From: Bryobacteraceae bacterium
Lineage (GTDB): Bacteria; Acidobacteriota; Terriglobia; Bryobacterales; Bryobacteraceae
NCBI GenBank assembly: GCA_023384675.1
Contig: JAHDVK010000024.1
Span: forward strand, 1 to 64,000
DNA: 64,000 bases
Direction of reading: 5' to 3'
Numbering within the stretch: the stretch's first letter is position 1; each line of letters begins with the position of its first letter. The translations under genes were made by a program, and so were the position numbers. Under the pieces are notes generated by a model, which made no database searches, was not told the DNA's origin, and worked only from the letters and a program-made list of their open reading frames with translations. Shown one piece after another: positions 44,900 to 54,509 of the stretch.

Positions 44900-45493
44900 A
44901 TGGAACGACAAAGAACATGGACGAAAGTTGTAATTCTGGCGGCGCTGCTTCTGACCGTCCCGGCAGGGGTGACCCAAGTCCGCCCCGCGCCGCCGGCCGT
45001 TGCCACGAGCCAGGCTGAATACCGTCTGGGACCCGAGGATGTCATAGAAGTGTTTGTGTGGAAAGAGCCCGAGTTGGCAGCCACAGTCGTGATTCGCCCG
45101 GACGGCAGGATTTCTCTTCCGCTGGCGGACGAACTCGTGGCTAGCGGCAAGACGACCGCTGAACTTCAACAGGAGATCACGGCCAAATTGAGTAAGTACG
45201 TCAATCAGCCGATGGTCAACGTCATGGTCAAGCAAGTGAACAGCCTCAAGATCTCGGTTCTGGGTGAAGTCAGAAGACCTGACGTATACAAAATCAACAA
45301 TCGGGTTACCTTGCTGGACGCGATTGCGATGGCGGGGGGATTCACCGACCTGGCCCGGCCCAACAAGGTGGTCCTCCTTCGAACTACGCCGGCCGGCTCG
45401 CAGCGAATTAAGATCAACATCCGGCAGCTTGTTGCGGATGGCGACGGTACTTTTCTTTATCTGCAGCCGCTCGACACGATCTACGTCGAGTAA
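44900..45493 (+). CDS. Polysaccharide export protein (Wza-like, Poly_export + SLBB)
   Basis: The 197-residue exported protein has a signal-like N-terminus (VVILAALLLTVPAGV) and the polysaccharide biosynthesis/export domain (EYRLGPEDVIEVFVWKEPELAATVVIRPDGRISLPLADEL, about 40-80). One SLBB domain follows (ISVLGEVRRPDVYKI...LLDAIAMAGGFTDLA). It lacks an obvious lipobox Cys and the C-terminal membrane helix of E. coli Wza, so it is a short form that may form the periplasmic ring with the barrel protein encoded next as the outer-membrane channel. It is the first gene of the cluster. Confidence 0.88.
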   Translation: MERQRTWTKVVILAALLLTVPAGVTQVRPAPPAVATSQAEYRLGPEDVIEVFVWKEPELAATVVIRPDGRISLPLADELVASGKTTAELQQEITAKLSKYVNQPMVNVMVKQVNSLKISVLGEVRRPDVYKINNRVTLLDAIAMAGGFTDLARPNKVVLLRTTPAGSQRIKINIRQLVADGDGTFLYLQPLDTIYVE

Positions 45494-45574
45494 AGACCCC
45501 GGCATTCACAGTTGAATGCCGCGAGGGAGGCTCTGTTGTGCGGGGCCTTTCGACACCAGGAGTGTGAGTTAAGA

Positions 45575-46864
45575 ATGAGGCGTAGTCAATTACTTTTGCT
45601 GGGCATGATCTCGACGATAGTCGCGGAGCGCCCGCTGTGGGCGCAGGAACGGCCCAATGGCTTCTTCTTTACCTCGCCATTGAGCTTGAGTGCCGGCTAC
45701 GACCACAATTTTATCTCTAATTCCAGAAGTCTGGATGACAAAGTGACTATTATTACAACACCGGCACTATCCTGGATAAAAAGCACCCATCGCGCGCGCT
45801 TGTCCACGGACTATCAGGCGGAATTTGAAACGTTTTCCCGGCACCAGGATCTGAATGCCTGGAACCATGAAGCTACCCTGCGTTACAGTTACCGGATCAA
45901 TGCGCGGTGGACTGCGGATGCGGGCAATTCATTTCTGTCCACCTCGGATCCGAGCCGCCGGCTGGCCGAAAGTCAGCTCCTGCTGCCTCGTGGACGCTAT
46001 CAGCAGAACGCCTTCTTCACCGGCCTGAGGTATCGGCTGAATTACCGGACATCCATGTCCATTCGGTTTGACAACGCGATCACCGCGATGTCGCTGCCCA
46101 GTCCCCGGTCCAACCTGTCCGATCAGATGACCAGTGCCGGGAGTTACACGATCGACCACACCGTGAACCGGCGCCACTCTGTGACGGGTAGCTACGCCTA
46201 TTTGCGCATTCGTCCACTCGATCAGCGCGGATCAGTAGCTTTCTCCTATCAACCGATACACAATGTGACCTCCGGGTATAGGTACACCGTCAATCCCGGT
46301 TTGAATTTCCGGCTGACCGGTGGCGCGGTCCGCGGCCGGGAACTCGCCTACACCGCGGGTGGCGCTGTGGAGAAACGTGTGAGGGGGCTGTCGGTGATGG
46401 CGGGTTACCAGAGGTATCTTTCCTTCCTCGGCGGCTTTGGGCCCGCAGGGGGTATATCAGGCGGCGCCGATGCGTTCGCCAATCCACTACTGCCAGATTC
46501 GGTGTTTCAGGCACTCTCAGTCAGGGTACGCGGAAAGCTGACCAGGCGGATTGGCCTGGAGATCTACGGGCAGCGCGGACAAATGAGCCTGGCGGGCCAG
46601 GGCATCCGGAGCCTGATCGGTCAATCGCGCGTGGACTACCAACTGACCGACCGGCTGATCATCTTTGCGCGCGCTGAGTATTTCGGACAGAACGTCAGCC
46701 AGTTCGCGGACTTGCCCTTATCACGGCAGCGTTATTTTGGCGGGCTGGAAATCGTCTTGTCCCGTCCGCCCGAGCAGGAGAACGCGCAACTCCGGCACCG
46801 TGGAATCTTCGCTGAGCCGTCTCGGCGTCAGTCGTCTGCGCCCCAGGAAGCAAAGGGAAAGTAG
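45575..46864 (+). CDS. Outer-membrane beta-barrel protein of the polysaccharide cluster
   Basis: The 429-residue protein has a signal peptide (MRRSQLLLLGMISTIVAERPLWA) and then alternating strands with many aromatic/Arg girdle residues (SLSAGYDHNF, YRINARWTADAGNSF, YRLNYRTSMSIRF), typical of a 14-18-stranded barrel. Similar barrels of unknown function sit beside export genes in exosortase-type clusters (EpsL-like), and a secretin-like channel role is inference. Start at 45575 was chosen over an upstream in-frame ATG at 45512, which lies in leader sequence. Confidence 0.7.
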   Translation: MRRSQLLLLGMISTIVAERPLWAQERPNGFFFTSPLSLSAGYDHNFISNSRSLDDKVTIITTPALSWIKSTHRARLSTDYQAEFETFSRHQDLNAWNHEATLRYSYRINARWTADAGNSFLSTSDPSRRLAESQLLLPRGRYQQNAFFTGLRYRLNYRTSMSIRFDNAITAMSLPSPRSNLSDQMTSAGSYTIDHTVNRRHSVTGSYAYLRIRPLDQRGSVAFSYQPIHNVTSGYRYTVNPGLNFRLTGGAVRGRELAYTAGGAVEKRVRGLSVMAGYQRYLSFLGGFGPAGGISGGADAFANPLLPDSVFQALSVRVRGKLTRRIGLEIYGQRGQMSLAGQGIRSLIGQSRVDYQLTDRLIIFARAEYFGQNVSQFADLPLSRQRYFGGLEIVLSRPPEQENAQLRHRGIFAEPSRRQSSAPQEAKGK

Positions 46865-46867
46865 CAC

Positions 46868-49078
46868 ATGGATACGAACGGGGAAAGCAACGGATTCTCA
46901 GTATTTACGGTCCTGCGGGCTCTCAACCGCCGGAAGTGGTACGTCATTGCTCCGGTTCTGCTGATTACGGGTGCGGTCAGCGTGTACATGCTGAAGCAAC
47001 CGGAGCGCTTCCGGGCTCGGACGCTGATCGTATCTCTGCCAGTGGTTCAGGAAAATGATTGGACCAGCGGTTCCGGCGCCGCGGCCAGCGGGAGCATCGA
47101 GGATCAGTTGCGCTCGATCAGGGAAACCCTTCTGGGCGGCCCTGTGTTGGAGACAGTCAGCAAGGAGTATTCGATTGATCCCGAGGGAAACCGCACGCCG
47201 GAGCAGACTCTGGAGGCGCTGAAGTCGAGAATTCGAATCCAGGTTGAAGGACTGGACGCGTTCTCCATCACCTTTGAGGGAGAACGGCCGCAGCAGGTGG
47301 TCCAGTTGACCAATCGCCTGGCCGAACTGTTTGTTGAGCGCACTTCGGACCTGCGCGGCGAGCGTGTGGAACAGGCGGATGGCTTCCTGGATGCTGAGGT
47401 TGCGAGGCTGCAAGCGGAGCTCCGCCAGCAGGAAGAGGGCTTGAAGGCCTACCGGCAGAGCGTGGCTCAACTGCTGCCCGAGCGCCTGGCGGCCAACCTG
47501 AAGCTTCTCGAGAACTTGCAGCAGCAGATGCGGAGCAAGACCGATCAGATTATCGAAGGGCAGGCACGGCGGGTGGCGGTGATCGACGAAATGAAGGCAC
47601 TGGAGCAACGGGGAGCGCTCGAGGCGGCCCCGCGCGAAAGGACTGCGGCCGAAGTCCGTCTCGACGAGCAACGCCTGAAGCTGAGGCAGCTCAAAGCCCG
47701 GTATACGGTCAGGAATCCTGAGATAGAGCGAACAGAGGCGGAAATCCGGGAACTGGAGGCAATCGGGATTCCGGCCGGCGCTCACCGCGAGCTGTCACCC
47801 CTGCAATTGCGCTACCTGGCGCTGAAGGCCGAGGCGTTGTTGATCGATGAACAGCTGAGAAGTTACCGGCAGGAGCGCAGCGGACTGGCCAAAGACATTG
47901 GGATCAGTGAGCGTCGTGTTAACTCCTCACCGGGGCTCGAGACGACACTGGCGCAGCTCACGAGAGAGGCTGCCTTGACGCGCTCGCGGTACGAGACGAT
48001 GCTCGCGAAGCAGCAGCAATCCAAACTGGGAGAGAGGCTGCAGAAGAGCACCAACAGTGCCGGCTTCAAGGTGGCGGAACCGGCACGACTGCCTTTGGCG
48101 CCGTCGATCCCGCGGCGGATGCGGATCATCTTTATGGCCTTCGTCGCCAGTCTGGGGCTGGGCCTGATCGGAATCCTCCTCGCGGAGCAGATGGACACAA
48201 CGTTTGACACCGTTGAGGAGTTCCAGCGCTTCACGAATCTTCCCGTGCTCTCGGCCATTCCCGCAGTCTCCAACCGCGCGGCAAGAAGGCGAAACGGCAG
48301 CAATCGCGGTTCGAGTGGCGTGGACTCAAGTGGACCGGGCGATGGAGATTCGGTCTTCACGCAAGAGCAATCGCGGCACTACCAGAAGAATCGCCTGTCG
48401 GTACTGAGCGACCCGAGATCCGTTCCCTCGGAGCAATACCGCATCCTTGCCATGAAAGTTCAGCAGTGGGCTGAAGAGAGCGATGGCCGGGTGCTTGTGG
48501 TGACCAGTTCAGCGGGGGGAGAAGGCAAATCCCTGACGGCGCTGAACCTGAGCCTTGCTCTTTCCACCTCCCTCACTGGCCCCGTACTGTTGGTGGACAG
48601 CGACCTGCGGCGTCCGATGGTGCACCAGTACCTGGGCTTGAACCAGGGACAGCACGACACAAGCGGCTTCAGTGATCTTTTGACCCAAACCGGCGGTGAT
48701 TTCACCTCCTGCGCCGCGAAACTAGGGAAGCTGGATGTGATTCTGGGAGGCACCAGGCCTCAGAATCCAGTCGGCATGCTGTCATCGCCAAGGGCCCAGG
48801 AGCTTCTGGCTCAGTGGCGAAAAGACTACCGCTTGGTCATCCTCGACGGTCCGCCGCTCATCCCCATCGCTGACAGCCACGTTCTGGGCGCCTTGGCCGA
48901 CGGTGTCGTGGTTGTTGTGCGTGCCCGGCAAACCCGGCGCGAACTCTTCCGTCGCGCCGTCGAGAGCCTGAGCGCTGCCAATGTCCTTGGCGTTGTGCTG
49001 AACGACGTGGAATACGGAGATACACGCTATGCCTATGCATATCGAAACTATCAACGACACTATCTTGACCGGTCTTAG
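46868..49078 (+). CDS. Wzc-type chain-length determinant fused to BY tyrosine kinase
   Basis: The 736-residue inner-membrane protein regulates polysaccharide chain length and export. Membrane helices lie near 22-40 and 417-437, flanking a periplasmic coiled-coil (GNVR-type) domain. The cytoplasmic kinase has Walker A SAGGEGKS, the BY-kinase Walker A' VLLVDSDLRRP and Walker B LVILDGPP. The C-terminus has a Tyr cluster (YGDTRYAYAYRNYQRHY), the expected autophosphorylation sites. It starts three bases after the barrel gene. Confidence 0.92.
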   Translation: MDTNGESNGFSVFTVLRALNRRKWYVIAPVLLITGAVSVYMLKQPERFRARTLIVSLPVVQENDWTSGSGAAASGSIEDQLRSIRETLLGGPVLETVSKEYSIDPEGNRTPEQTLEALKSRIRIQVEGLDAFSITFEGERPQQVVQLTNRLAELFVERTSDLRGERVEQADGFLDAEVARLQAELRQQEEGLKAYRQSVAQLLPERLAANLKLLENLQQQMRSKTDQIIEGQARRVAVIDEMKALEQRGALEAAPRERTAAEVRLDEQRLKLRQLKARYTVRNPEIERTEAEIRELEAIGIPAGAHRELSPLQLRYLALKAEALLIDEQLRSYRQERSGLAKDIGISERRVNSSPGLETTLAQLTREAALTRSRYETMLAKQQQSKLGERLQKSTNSAGFKVAEPARLPLAPSIPRRMRIIFMAFVASLGLGLIGILLAEQMDTTFDTVEEFQRFTNLPVLSAIPAVSNRAARRRNGSNRGSSGVDSSGPGDGDSVFTQEQSRHYQKNRLSVLSDPRSVPSEQYRILAMKVQQWAEESDGRVLVVTSSAGGEGKSLTALNLSLALSTSLTGPVLLVDSDLRRPMVHQYLGLNQGQHDTSGFSDLLTQTGGDFTSCAAKLGKLDVILGGTRPQNPVGMLSSPRAQELLAQWRKDYRLVILDGPPLIPIADSHVLGALADGVVVVVRARQTRRELFRRAVESLSAANVLGVVLNDVEYGDTRYAYAYRNYQRHYLDRS

Positions 49079-49116
49079 CACCCCGTGCTTGTGATCCATC
49101 GAATGAAAGGAATGAA

Positions 49117-50931
49117 ATGCGTGCATCAACAGTGAACGCGGCAGGAAGGAGACTGCTATTTGCAGGGCAGGTTCTGTGCCTGTTTCTTGCCGCTGGACCA
49201 GCGCATCCGCAGAGCAATATTCGGACGATGGCAGGCAACGGCAGCCAGGTGTTCTCCGGAGATGGCGGCCCGGCAACGGCCGCCGGTCTACATCACCCTC
49301 GGGGATTGGCGGTCGATGCGAGCGGCAACGTTTATATCTCCGATGTCGATAACCATCGAATCCGCCGTGTCAGCCCCGGTGGAATCATCTCGACCATCGC
49401 CGGGAATGGGGTTCCAGGCGACTCCGGCGATGGCGGATTGGCGGTGAGTGCCTCCCTGAGCGATGTCACGGGGTTGACGCTCGACGGCGCAGGCAATCTC
49501 TATATCGCCGACGCGGGCAACAGGAGAATCCGGAAAGTGACGCCGAACGGGATCATCAGTACGATCGCCGGGACAGGTATTCAGGGCTTTTCCGGTGATG
49601 GCGGGCCGGCCACCGATGCTCAGTTGAACAGGCCGACTTCCGTTCTCTTCTGGGCGGGCAGTTTGTACATCGCAGACAGTTCCAACCAGCGCATCCGCCG
49701 GGTCAGCGCCAACGGAACGATCACGACAATTGCCGGTAACGGCGTAGCTGGATTTTCTGGTGATGGCGGTCCAGCCACTGGTGCTTCACTCAGGTTCCCG
49801 TTGGGATTGGCTGCAGACGGTCTCGGTAATCTGTACTTTGCGGATGGCGATAACAATCGCGTTCGCCGGATCAGTCCTGAGGGGATAATCACCACGGCGG
49901 CCGGTAATGGATCCGGACGATTTGCCGGAGACCAGGGTCCCGCCACGAGCGCCTCGCTGAACATCCCCTGGGATGTGACTATCGATGGCGCCGGCAACCT
50001 GTATATCGCGGACGCCGGGAACAACCGGGTGCGCAGGGTAGACGGCTTCGGCCTCATCAGTACCCTGACTGGCACGGGAGCGGACGGATACGCAGGTGAC
50101 GGCGGACCGGCTGCCGATGCGGTGCTCAATTTCCCGTGGGGCCTGACGACGGACCCCTCAGGCCGCATCTACATCGCGGACCGCGTCAACAACCGTGTCC
50201 GGCTGGTTTCCGGAAGCCCGGCCGGCGTGCCCGTTCTGGAAGAGAACTCCACGGTGAACAGCGCCAGTTTCGCCGCGGTTCTTGCGCCTGGCGGAATTGT
50301 AACCCTGCTCGGCTCTGGCTTTTCCGGCAGTACTCTGAGTGCCTCCACCATCCCCTTGCCTACGCTACTGGGCGAGACCAGTGTCACGTTCAATGGAATA
50401 CCGGCACCTCTGTTCTTCGTTTCAGATACCCGGATACAAGCGCAGGCTCCATTCGAATTGTCAGCTGACTCCGACGTATCGGTCCAGGTACGGCGGGGAA
50501 ACAGTCTGAGTGCATCGAGAATGGTGTCCGTAAGCGCGGTATCGCCGGGCATCTTCATTGTTGACCCAGCCAGTAGCGCGGGAGCGGTTCTCCACGCCGA
50601 GGACTTTTCGCTGGTGAGCAGCGAAGCACCGGCTCGGCCCGGCGAGTCCCTGCTGATCTACTCCACCGGTCTCGGCCCCATGCGGGTTGCGGTCGCGTCC
50701 GGCGAAAGTGCTCCCAGTGACCCGGCGCTCACCGAAACACTCCATTTTCCATCTGTGACCATTGCAGGTTCCTCCGCCAACGTTATTTACTCGGGCTTGG
50801 TCCCGGGCTTTGTGGGTCTCTACCAGATAGAGGTTCAGGCGCCGCCGGGGATGCCGGCTGGTGCCCAACCTGTTCAGATCACCATGCTTGGCGCAACGAG
50901 CAACATAGCCACGATTGCTGTGACTCGATGA
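49117..50931 (+). CDS. Secreted NHL-repeat protein with C-terminal TIGR03437-type domain
   Basis: The 604-residue protein has a signal-like N-terminus and six NHL repeats, each with NxRIRxV or NNRVRRI and GxISTIAGNG-SGDGGPA (about 35-375), forming a beta-propeller. The C-terminal 210 residues (VLAPGGIVTLLGSGFSG..., LLIYSTGLGP, GLYQIEVQAPPG) match the TIGR03437 domain common in Bryobacterales secreted proteins. Its position inside the polysaccharide operon, 38 bases after the kinase gene, suggests a surface or matrix protein that interacts with the polymer. Confidence 0.85.
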   Translation: MRASTVNAAGRRLLFAGQVLCLFLAAGPAHPQSNIRTMAGNGSQVFSGDGGPATAAGLHHPRGLAVDASGNVYISDVDNHRIRRVSPGGIISTIAGNGVPGDSGDGGLAVSASLSDVTGLTLDGAGNLYIADAGNRRIRKVTPNGIISTIAGTGIQGFSGDGGPATDAQLNRPTSVLFWAGSLYIADSSNQRIRRVSANGTITTIAGNGVAGFSGDGGPATGASLRFPLGLAADGLGNLYFADGDNNRVRRISPEGIITTAAGNGSGRFAGDQGPATSASLNIPWDVTIDGAGNLYIADAGNNRVRRVDGFGLISTLTGTGADGYAGDGGPAADAVLNFPWGLTTDPSGRIYIADRVNNRVRLVSGSPAGVPVLEENSTVNSASFAAVLAPGGIVTLLGSGFSGSTLSASTIPLPTLLGETSVTFNGIPAPLFFVSDTRIQAQAPFELSADSDVSVQVRRGNSLSASRMVSVSAVSPGIFIVDPASSAGAVLHAEDFSLVSSEAPARPGESLLIYSTGLGPMRVAVASGESAPSDPALTETLHFPSVTIAGSSANVIYSGLVPGFVGLYQIEVQAPPGMPAGAQPVQITMLGATSNIATIAVTR

Positions 50932-50959
50932 TCGCCTCGTGGACAGGAGGGCTCAGTAG

Positions 50960-52051
50960 ATGGCAAAAGCAATCTTCTTCATGGCTCTGGCCGGCATTGT
51001 CTATGTCTACATAGGCTATCCGCTTCTGCTCATGGCTTGGAGGAAAACTGGTCGCCGCCCGGTTCGCAAGAACTATTGCGAGCCGAGCGTGAGCCTGGTG
51101 ATGGCCATGCACAATGAGCAGAACACCGCCGAACGGAAGCTGCGGAACTGTTTTGAACTGGATTACCCAAGCACGAAGCTCCAGTTCATTGTCTCGCTGG
51201 ATGCCCCCACAGACGATACCGAAGCTTTGGTGAGAAACTATGCCGGCGAGAGAGTCGAAATCCACTACTCTCCTGTCCACCGCGGCAAAGCGGAAGCCCT
51301 GAACTCTGGAGTAGCGATGGCGACGGGAGAGATTGTCGTGTTTGCCGATGCTCGCCAGCAGTTTGACAAGCAAGCCATCCGGGAACTGGTAGCCAATTTC
51401 GCGGATCCCTCCGTGGGTGCCGTGTCCGGGGAACTCGTCCTTCTGGACGAGCAAGGCCAGGAGAGTAGCGATGCTGTCGGTCTGTATTGGCGCTACGAAA
51501 AGGGCCTGCGAGCGATGGAGAGCGACATTCATTCAGTGCCAGGCGCGACCGGAGCCATCTACGCCATCCGGCGCGAGCTTTTCGTGCCGCTACCCAAGGA
51601 CACGATTTTGGATGACGTCGTTACGCCGATGAGAATTGTCCTGGCGAAAATGCGTGTGATCTTCGATGCGGCGGCCCGTGCGTACGAGGTCGTAAGCGAA
51701 AAGCACAGCTCGGAGTATGAGAGAAAGACACGCACGCTAGAAGGAAACTATCAATTGTTTGCAAAACTTCCCCAATTGCTGCTTCCGTGGCGCAACCCGA
51801 TCTTCGTCCAGCTGATCTCTCACAAGCTGGGCCGGCTGCTCGTCCCGTACTGCCTGGTCGCTCTCTTTATATCGAATGTATTCCTGCTTTCTGGCTTATA
51901 CCTCGTGTTTTTTGTTGGTCAGGTGCTGTGGTATGTGTTGGCCGGCATTGGCTGGCTGATTTCAACTCGCGACTCGGATGTGCTGAGCGCCGCAACTGCC
52001 GGTCAACAGCCGGTGGAGAGAACCATATGCGAAACAAGTTCCGAAAATTAG
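50960..52051 (+). CDS. Membrane GT2 glycosyltransferase
   Basis: The 363-residue enzyme would elongate or initiate a glycan at the cytoplasmic face. An N-terminal helix (about 5-25) is followed by the GT-A domain (VSLVMAMHNEQNTAERKL, SLDAPTDDTEALV, VVFADARQQF with the DxD-like Asp, and ILDDVVTPMRI) and at least two C-terminal helices (about 295-345). The last expected C-terminal helix appears in the next frame, so the gene may be truncated by a frameshift. The stop overlaps the small gene that carries it. Confidence 0.85.
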   Translation: MAKAIFFMALAGIVYVYIGYPLLLMAWRKTGRRPVRKNYCEPSVSLVMAMHNEQNTAERKLRNCFELDYPSTKLQFIVSLDAPTDDTEALVRNYAGERVEIHYSPVHRGKAEALNSGVAMATGEIVVFADARQQFDKQAIRELVANFADPSVGAVSGELVLLDEQGQESSDAVGLYWRYEKGLRAMESDIHSVPGATGAIYAIRRELFVPLPKDTILDDVVTPMRIVLAKMRVIFDAAARAYEVVSEKHSSEYERKTRTLEGNYQLFAKLPQLLLPWRNPIFVQLISHKLGRLLVPYCLVALFISNVFLLSGLYLVFFVGQVLWYVLAGIGWLISTRDSDVLSAATAGQQPVERTICETSSEN

Positions 52052-52164
52052 CATTGTTGCCGTACACTTTTGTTCTGATGAACTGGGCCGCCGTCGTCGG
52101 TCTCTACTACTTCGCCCACGGCTCCGTGGGCATTTGGGGTCCGACCCGGGTGAGACAGGCTTAA
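52027..52164 (+). CDS. Small membrane protein: detached C-terminal helix of the GT2 or independent peptide
   Basis: The 45-residue frame has GGAGAG seven bases before its ATG and overlaps the GT2 gene by 25 bases. The sequence (KLALLPYTFVLMNWAAVVGLYYFAHG) has one membrane helix. It looks like the ending of membrane GT2 enzymes, which often finish with a helix of the type FxLMNxAALVGLxRFLxG and then VTW. I infer that a frameshift split the ancestral gene, or that the helix is now supplied as a separate subunit. Stop and the next ATG (52165) are adjacent. Confidence 0.6.
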   Translation: MRNKFRKLALLPYTFVLMNWAAVVGLYYFAHGSVGIWGPTRVRQA

Positions 52165-53367
52165 ATGGCAAATCAGGCATCAGCGAGTCCCCTGCCTGCG
52201 GCTGTGCCACTCCAAGAGGAGATTCATGTCGAGACCATCACAGGCTATCCGGCCTTTCGCGATCTTGAGCCGGCCTGGAACGAAGCGGCGGCCAAAGCCG
52301 GACTCAACCATCCGTTCCTGGAGTACACCTGGGTTCGAACCTGGTGGGAGTGCTTCGGCGCCGGAAGCACACTTCAAATTCTGTTAGTGAAAGCCAGCGA
52401 GGAGATTGTCGCGATCGCTCCTCTGATCTTGACGCCTATTCGAATGTGGGGGATCAAGGTGAGGCGGCTAGGGTTCCTCCATAATGCGCACGTCCCACGT
52501 GCCGACTTTCTCATTGCTCGATCCCCGCAGGAGGCCTACCGCATCATCTGGGATCATCTGTTCCGGAGAAAAGACTGGGATCTACTCCAGTTCTGCCAAC
52601 TGCCTCAAGGATCTCCCACTCTGGCGGCGATGGCCGGCTCCGCGGCCCGGGACCGATGCCAGATCGTCACCTGGGTATCTTGCGCCTCACCCTATTTGCA
52701 GGTCCGCGGCACTTGGGACCGCTACTTCCAAGGTCTGGCGGGCAAACACCGCAGCAATCTGAGAAACCGCTTCAAACGGCTCACCGGGCTGGGCCCGGTT
52801 AGCGTGGAGACAATCACGGCGGGTGCACAGTTGGCGGACGCTCTTCAAGCTGGGCTTCGATTGGAAGCTGCGGCGTGGAAAGGGGAAAATCGCACAGCCA
52901 TCTGCAGCGATCCGGACGTTTCCAGATTCTACTCAACCCTGGCGGTTCGTGCGGCCGAACACGGCTGGATGCGGCTGCACTTCCTGCGGGCTGGTTCCCG
53001 GCGGATCGCCTTCGACTATTGTCTCGCCTATGGCAACCGGATCTATCTGCTGAAGGTCGGCTACGACCCGGAGTACGCTCCATACTCGCCCTCCAATCTG
53101 CTGGTCTTCCTCTCACTTAAGGACTTGTTCGAACAGGGCGTTATCAATCAATACGACTTCCTGGGGGAGAACGCTGACTGGAAGAGGCAATGGACTCAAT
53201 GCGCCAAACCGCACTATTGGCTTTTTGTCTTTTCCCGCTCTTTCAAGGGACGCTGTCTGCATTTTATCAAGGCGAAAGTAGTCCCATTCCTGAGGCGAAA
53301 GCGCCTGAAGCCTTTGCGCGCTTTCGTCATTCGGCTTGCCGCGCACGCACAGCCGGAGAAGGCCTAA
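52165..53367 (+). CDS. CelD/BcsL-like GNAT-fold acyltransferase (first copy)
   Basis: The 400-residue protein resembles the Acetyltransf_6 (FemAB/CelD) group, which transfers acyl or aminoacyl groups and is common in polysaccharide clusters. Markers are AWNEAAAKAGLNHPFLEYTWVRTWWECFG (about 33-61), GKHRSNLRNRFKRL and the late FDYCLAYGNRIYLLKVGYDPEYAPYSPSNLL. It begins directly after the small membrane-protein stop and ends in a TAATG overlap with the DegT gene, so the three are coupled. A role in O-acylating the glycan is inference. Confidence 0.75.
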   Translation: MANQASASPLPAAVPLQEEIHVETITGYPAFRDLEPAWNEAAAKAGLNHPFLEYTWVRTWWECFGAGSTLQILLVKASEEIVAIAPLILTPIRMWGIKVRRLGFLHNAHVPRADFLIARSPQEAYRIIWDHLFRRKDWDLLQFCQLPQGSPTLAAMAGSAARDRCQIVTWVSCASPYLQVRGTWDRYFQGLAGKHRSNLRNRFKRLTGLGPVSVETITAGAQLADALQAGLRLEAAAWKGENRTAICSDPDVSRFYSTLAVRAAEHGWMRLHFLRAGSRRIAFDYCLAYGNRIYLLKVGYDPEYAPYSPSNLLVFLSLKDLFEQGVINQYDFLGENADWKRQWTQCAKPHYWLFVFSRSFKGRCLHFIKAKVVPFLRRKRLKPLRAFVIRLAAHAQPEKA

Positions 53368-54509
53368 TGTACGTGTCATCCTCTCCTGGACTGAGCCTTC
53401 TGGCACTTGTTCAGTCGACTTCTGAACGGAGCTTGCCGTTTCCATTGAATTCAGAAAACCGGCATTCATTCTGTGTGGCCCGTAGCGGAATCTATCACCT
53501 GTTCCGGGCCCTGCGATTCGCAAAAGGAGAGAGTGTGTTAGTCCCTGACTACCACAGCGGAAACGAAGTATCCGCCATCAGGGCGGCCGGGGCGTCTATC
53601 GTCTATTACCCGGTCTTGCGCAACCTGGAGCCTGACCTGGAGGTGCTGTCGCGTCTCGCGAAGTCGAACCCTCGAGTCATCTACGTCATTCACTATCTGG
53701 GGTGGCCGCAGCCGTTGAGGGAAATAGAGGAGTTGTGCAGGGAACACGGCAGCATTCTGGTCGAGGATTGCGCCCTGTCCCTGCTCAGTGACATCGATGG
53801 CAAAGCCCTCGGCAGTTTCGGAGACTATTCGGTGTTTTGCCTATACAAGACCCTGCCAGTGCCAAACGGCGGTCTTTTGGTGCAAAACCGGAACATTCTG
53901 CGAGATCTGTCCGAACTGGAACTGGAGCAGTGCCCCCGCGCCGCCGAAGCCGGCCGGAGCGCGGAACTGGTCCTAGAGGCGTTCCGATCCCGTTGCGATG
54001 GCATAGGAAGCGTTCTGTCCGGCATGAAGCACGCCTTCGGCCAGCTGATGCGGGCAGCAAAAGTGCGGCACGTGCCGGTGGGCAACATCGGGTGGAACAT
54101 CGCGGATGTAAACATTGCTATGTCATCGGTCAGCACTACCGTGATGGGCGGTCTTGATTATGACCAGATCCGGCACAGGCGAAGAGAGAATTATCTCCTG
54201 ATGCAAAGCAGGCTGGACGGACGGGTCACCATGCTGCGCGATGACCTCAAGTCAGGTGTCTGCCCCCTTTTCTTCCCAATCCTCGTGCAGGACAAGCGTT
54301 CAGCGGCGGAGGCGCTCTGGAAGCGGGGTATCGGCGCCGTCGAGTTCTGGAACGATGAAGGCTCTCTGGCCAGCAGCAGTAGCGGCGCCGGCGCCAAGTT
54401 TCTCCGGGCGCACGTGCTGGAACTTCCGATCCATCAGGACGTCACGCGGTCACAGGTGGAGTACATCACTGATCAGGTGCTTCGCCTGGAATTGCAGCCC
54501 GTACAATGA
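53367..54509 (+). CDS. DegT/DnrJ/EryC1-type PLP-dependent aminotransferase-like enzyme
   Basis: The 380-residue protein has the sugar-aminotransferase fold with the internal-aldimine Lys in VFCLYKTLPVPNGG. Other family marks are VLVPDYHSGNEVSAIRAAGASI and ILVEDCALSLLSD. Such enzymes make amino sugars, or in some cases act on amino-acyl substrates. A longer upstream frame (53190) lies in the preceding gene and is rejected. It shares one base with the CelD-like gene before it and four with the one after. Confidence 0.85.
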   Translation: MYVSSSPGLSLLALVQSTSERSLPFPLNSENRHSFCVARSGIYHLFRALRFAKGESVLVPDYHSGNEVSAIRAAGASIVYYPVLRNLEPDLEVLSRLAKSNPRVIYVIHYLGWPQPLREIEELCREHGSILVEDCALSLLSDIDGKALGSFGDYSVFCLYKTLPVPNGGLLVQNRNILRDLSELELEQCPRAAEAGRSAELVLEAFRSRCDGIGSVLSGMKHAFGQLMRAAKVRHVPVGNIGWNIADVNIAMSSVSTTVMGGLDYDQIRHRRRENYLLMQSRLDGRVTMLRDDLKSGVCPLFFPILVQDKRSAAEALWKRGIGAVEFWNDEGSLASSSSGAGAKFLRAHVLELPIHQDVTRSQVEYITDQVLRLELQPVQ

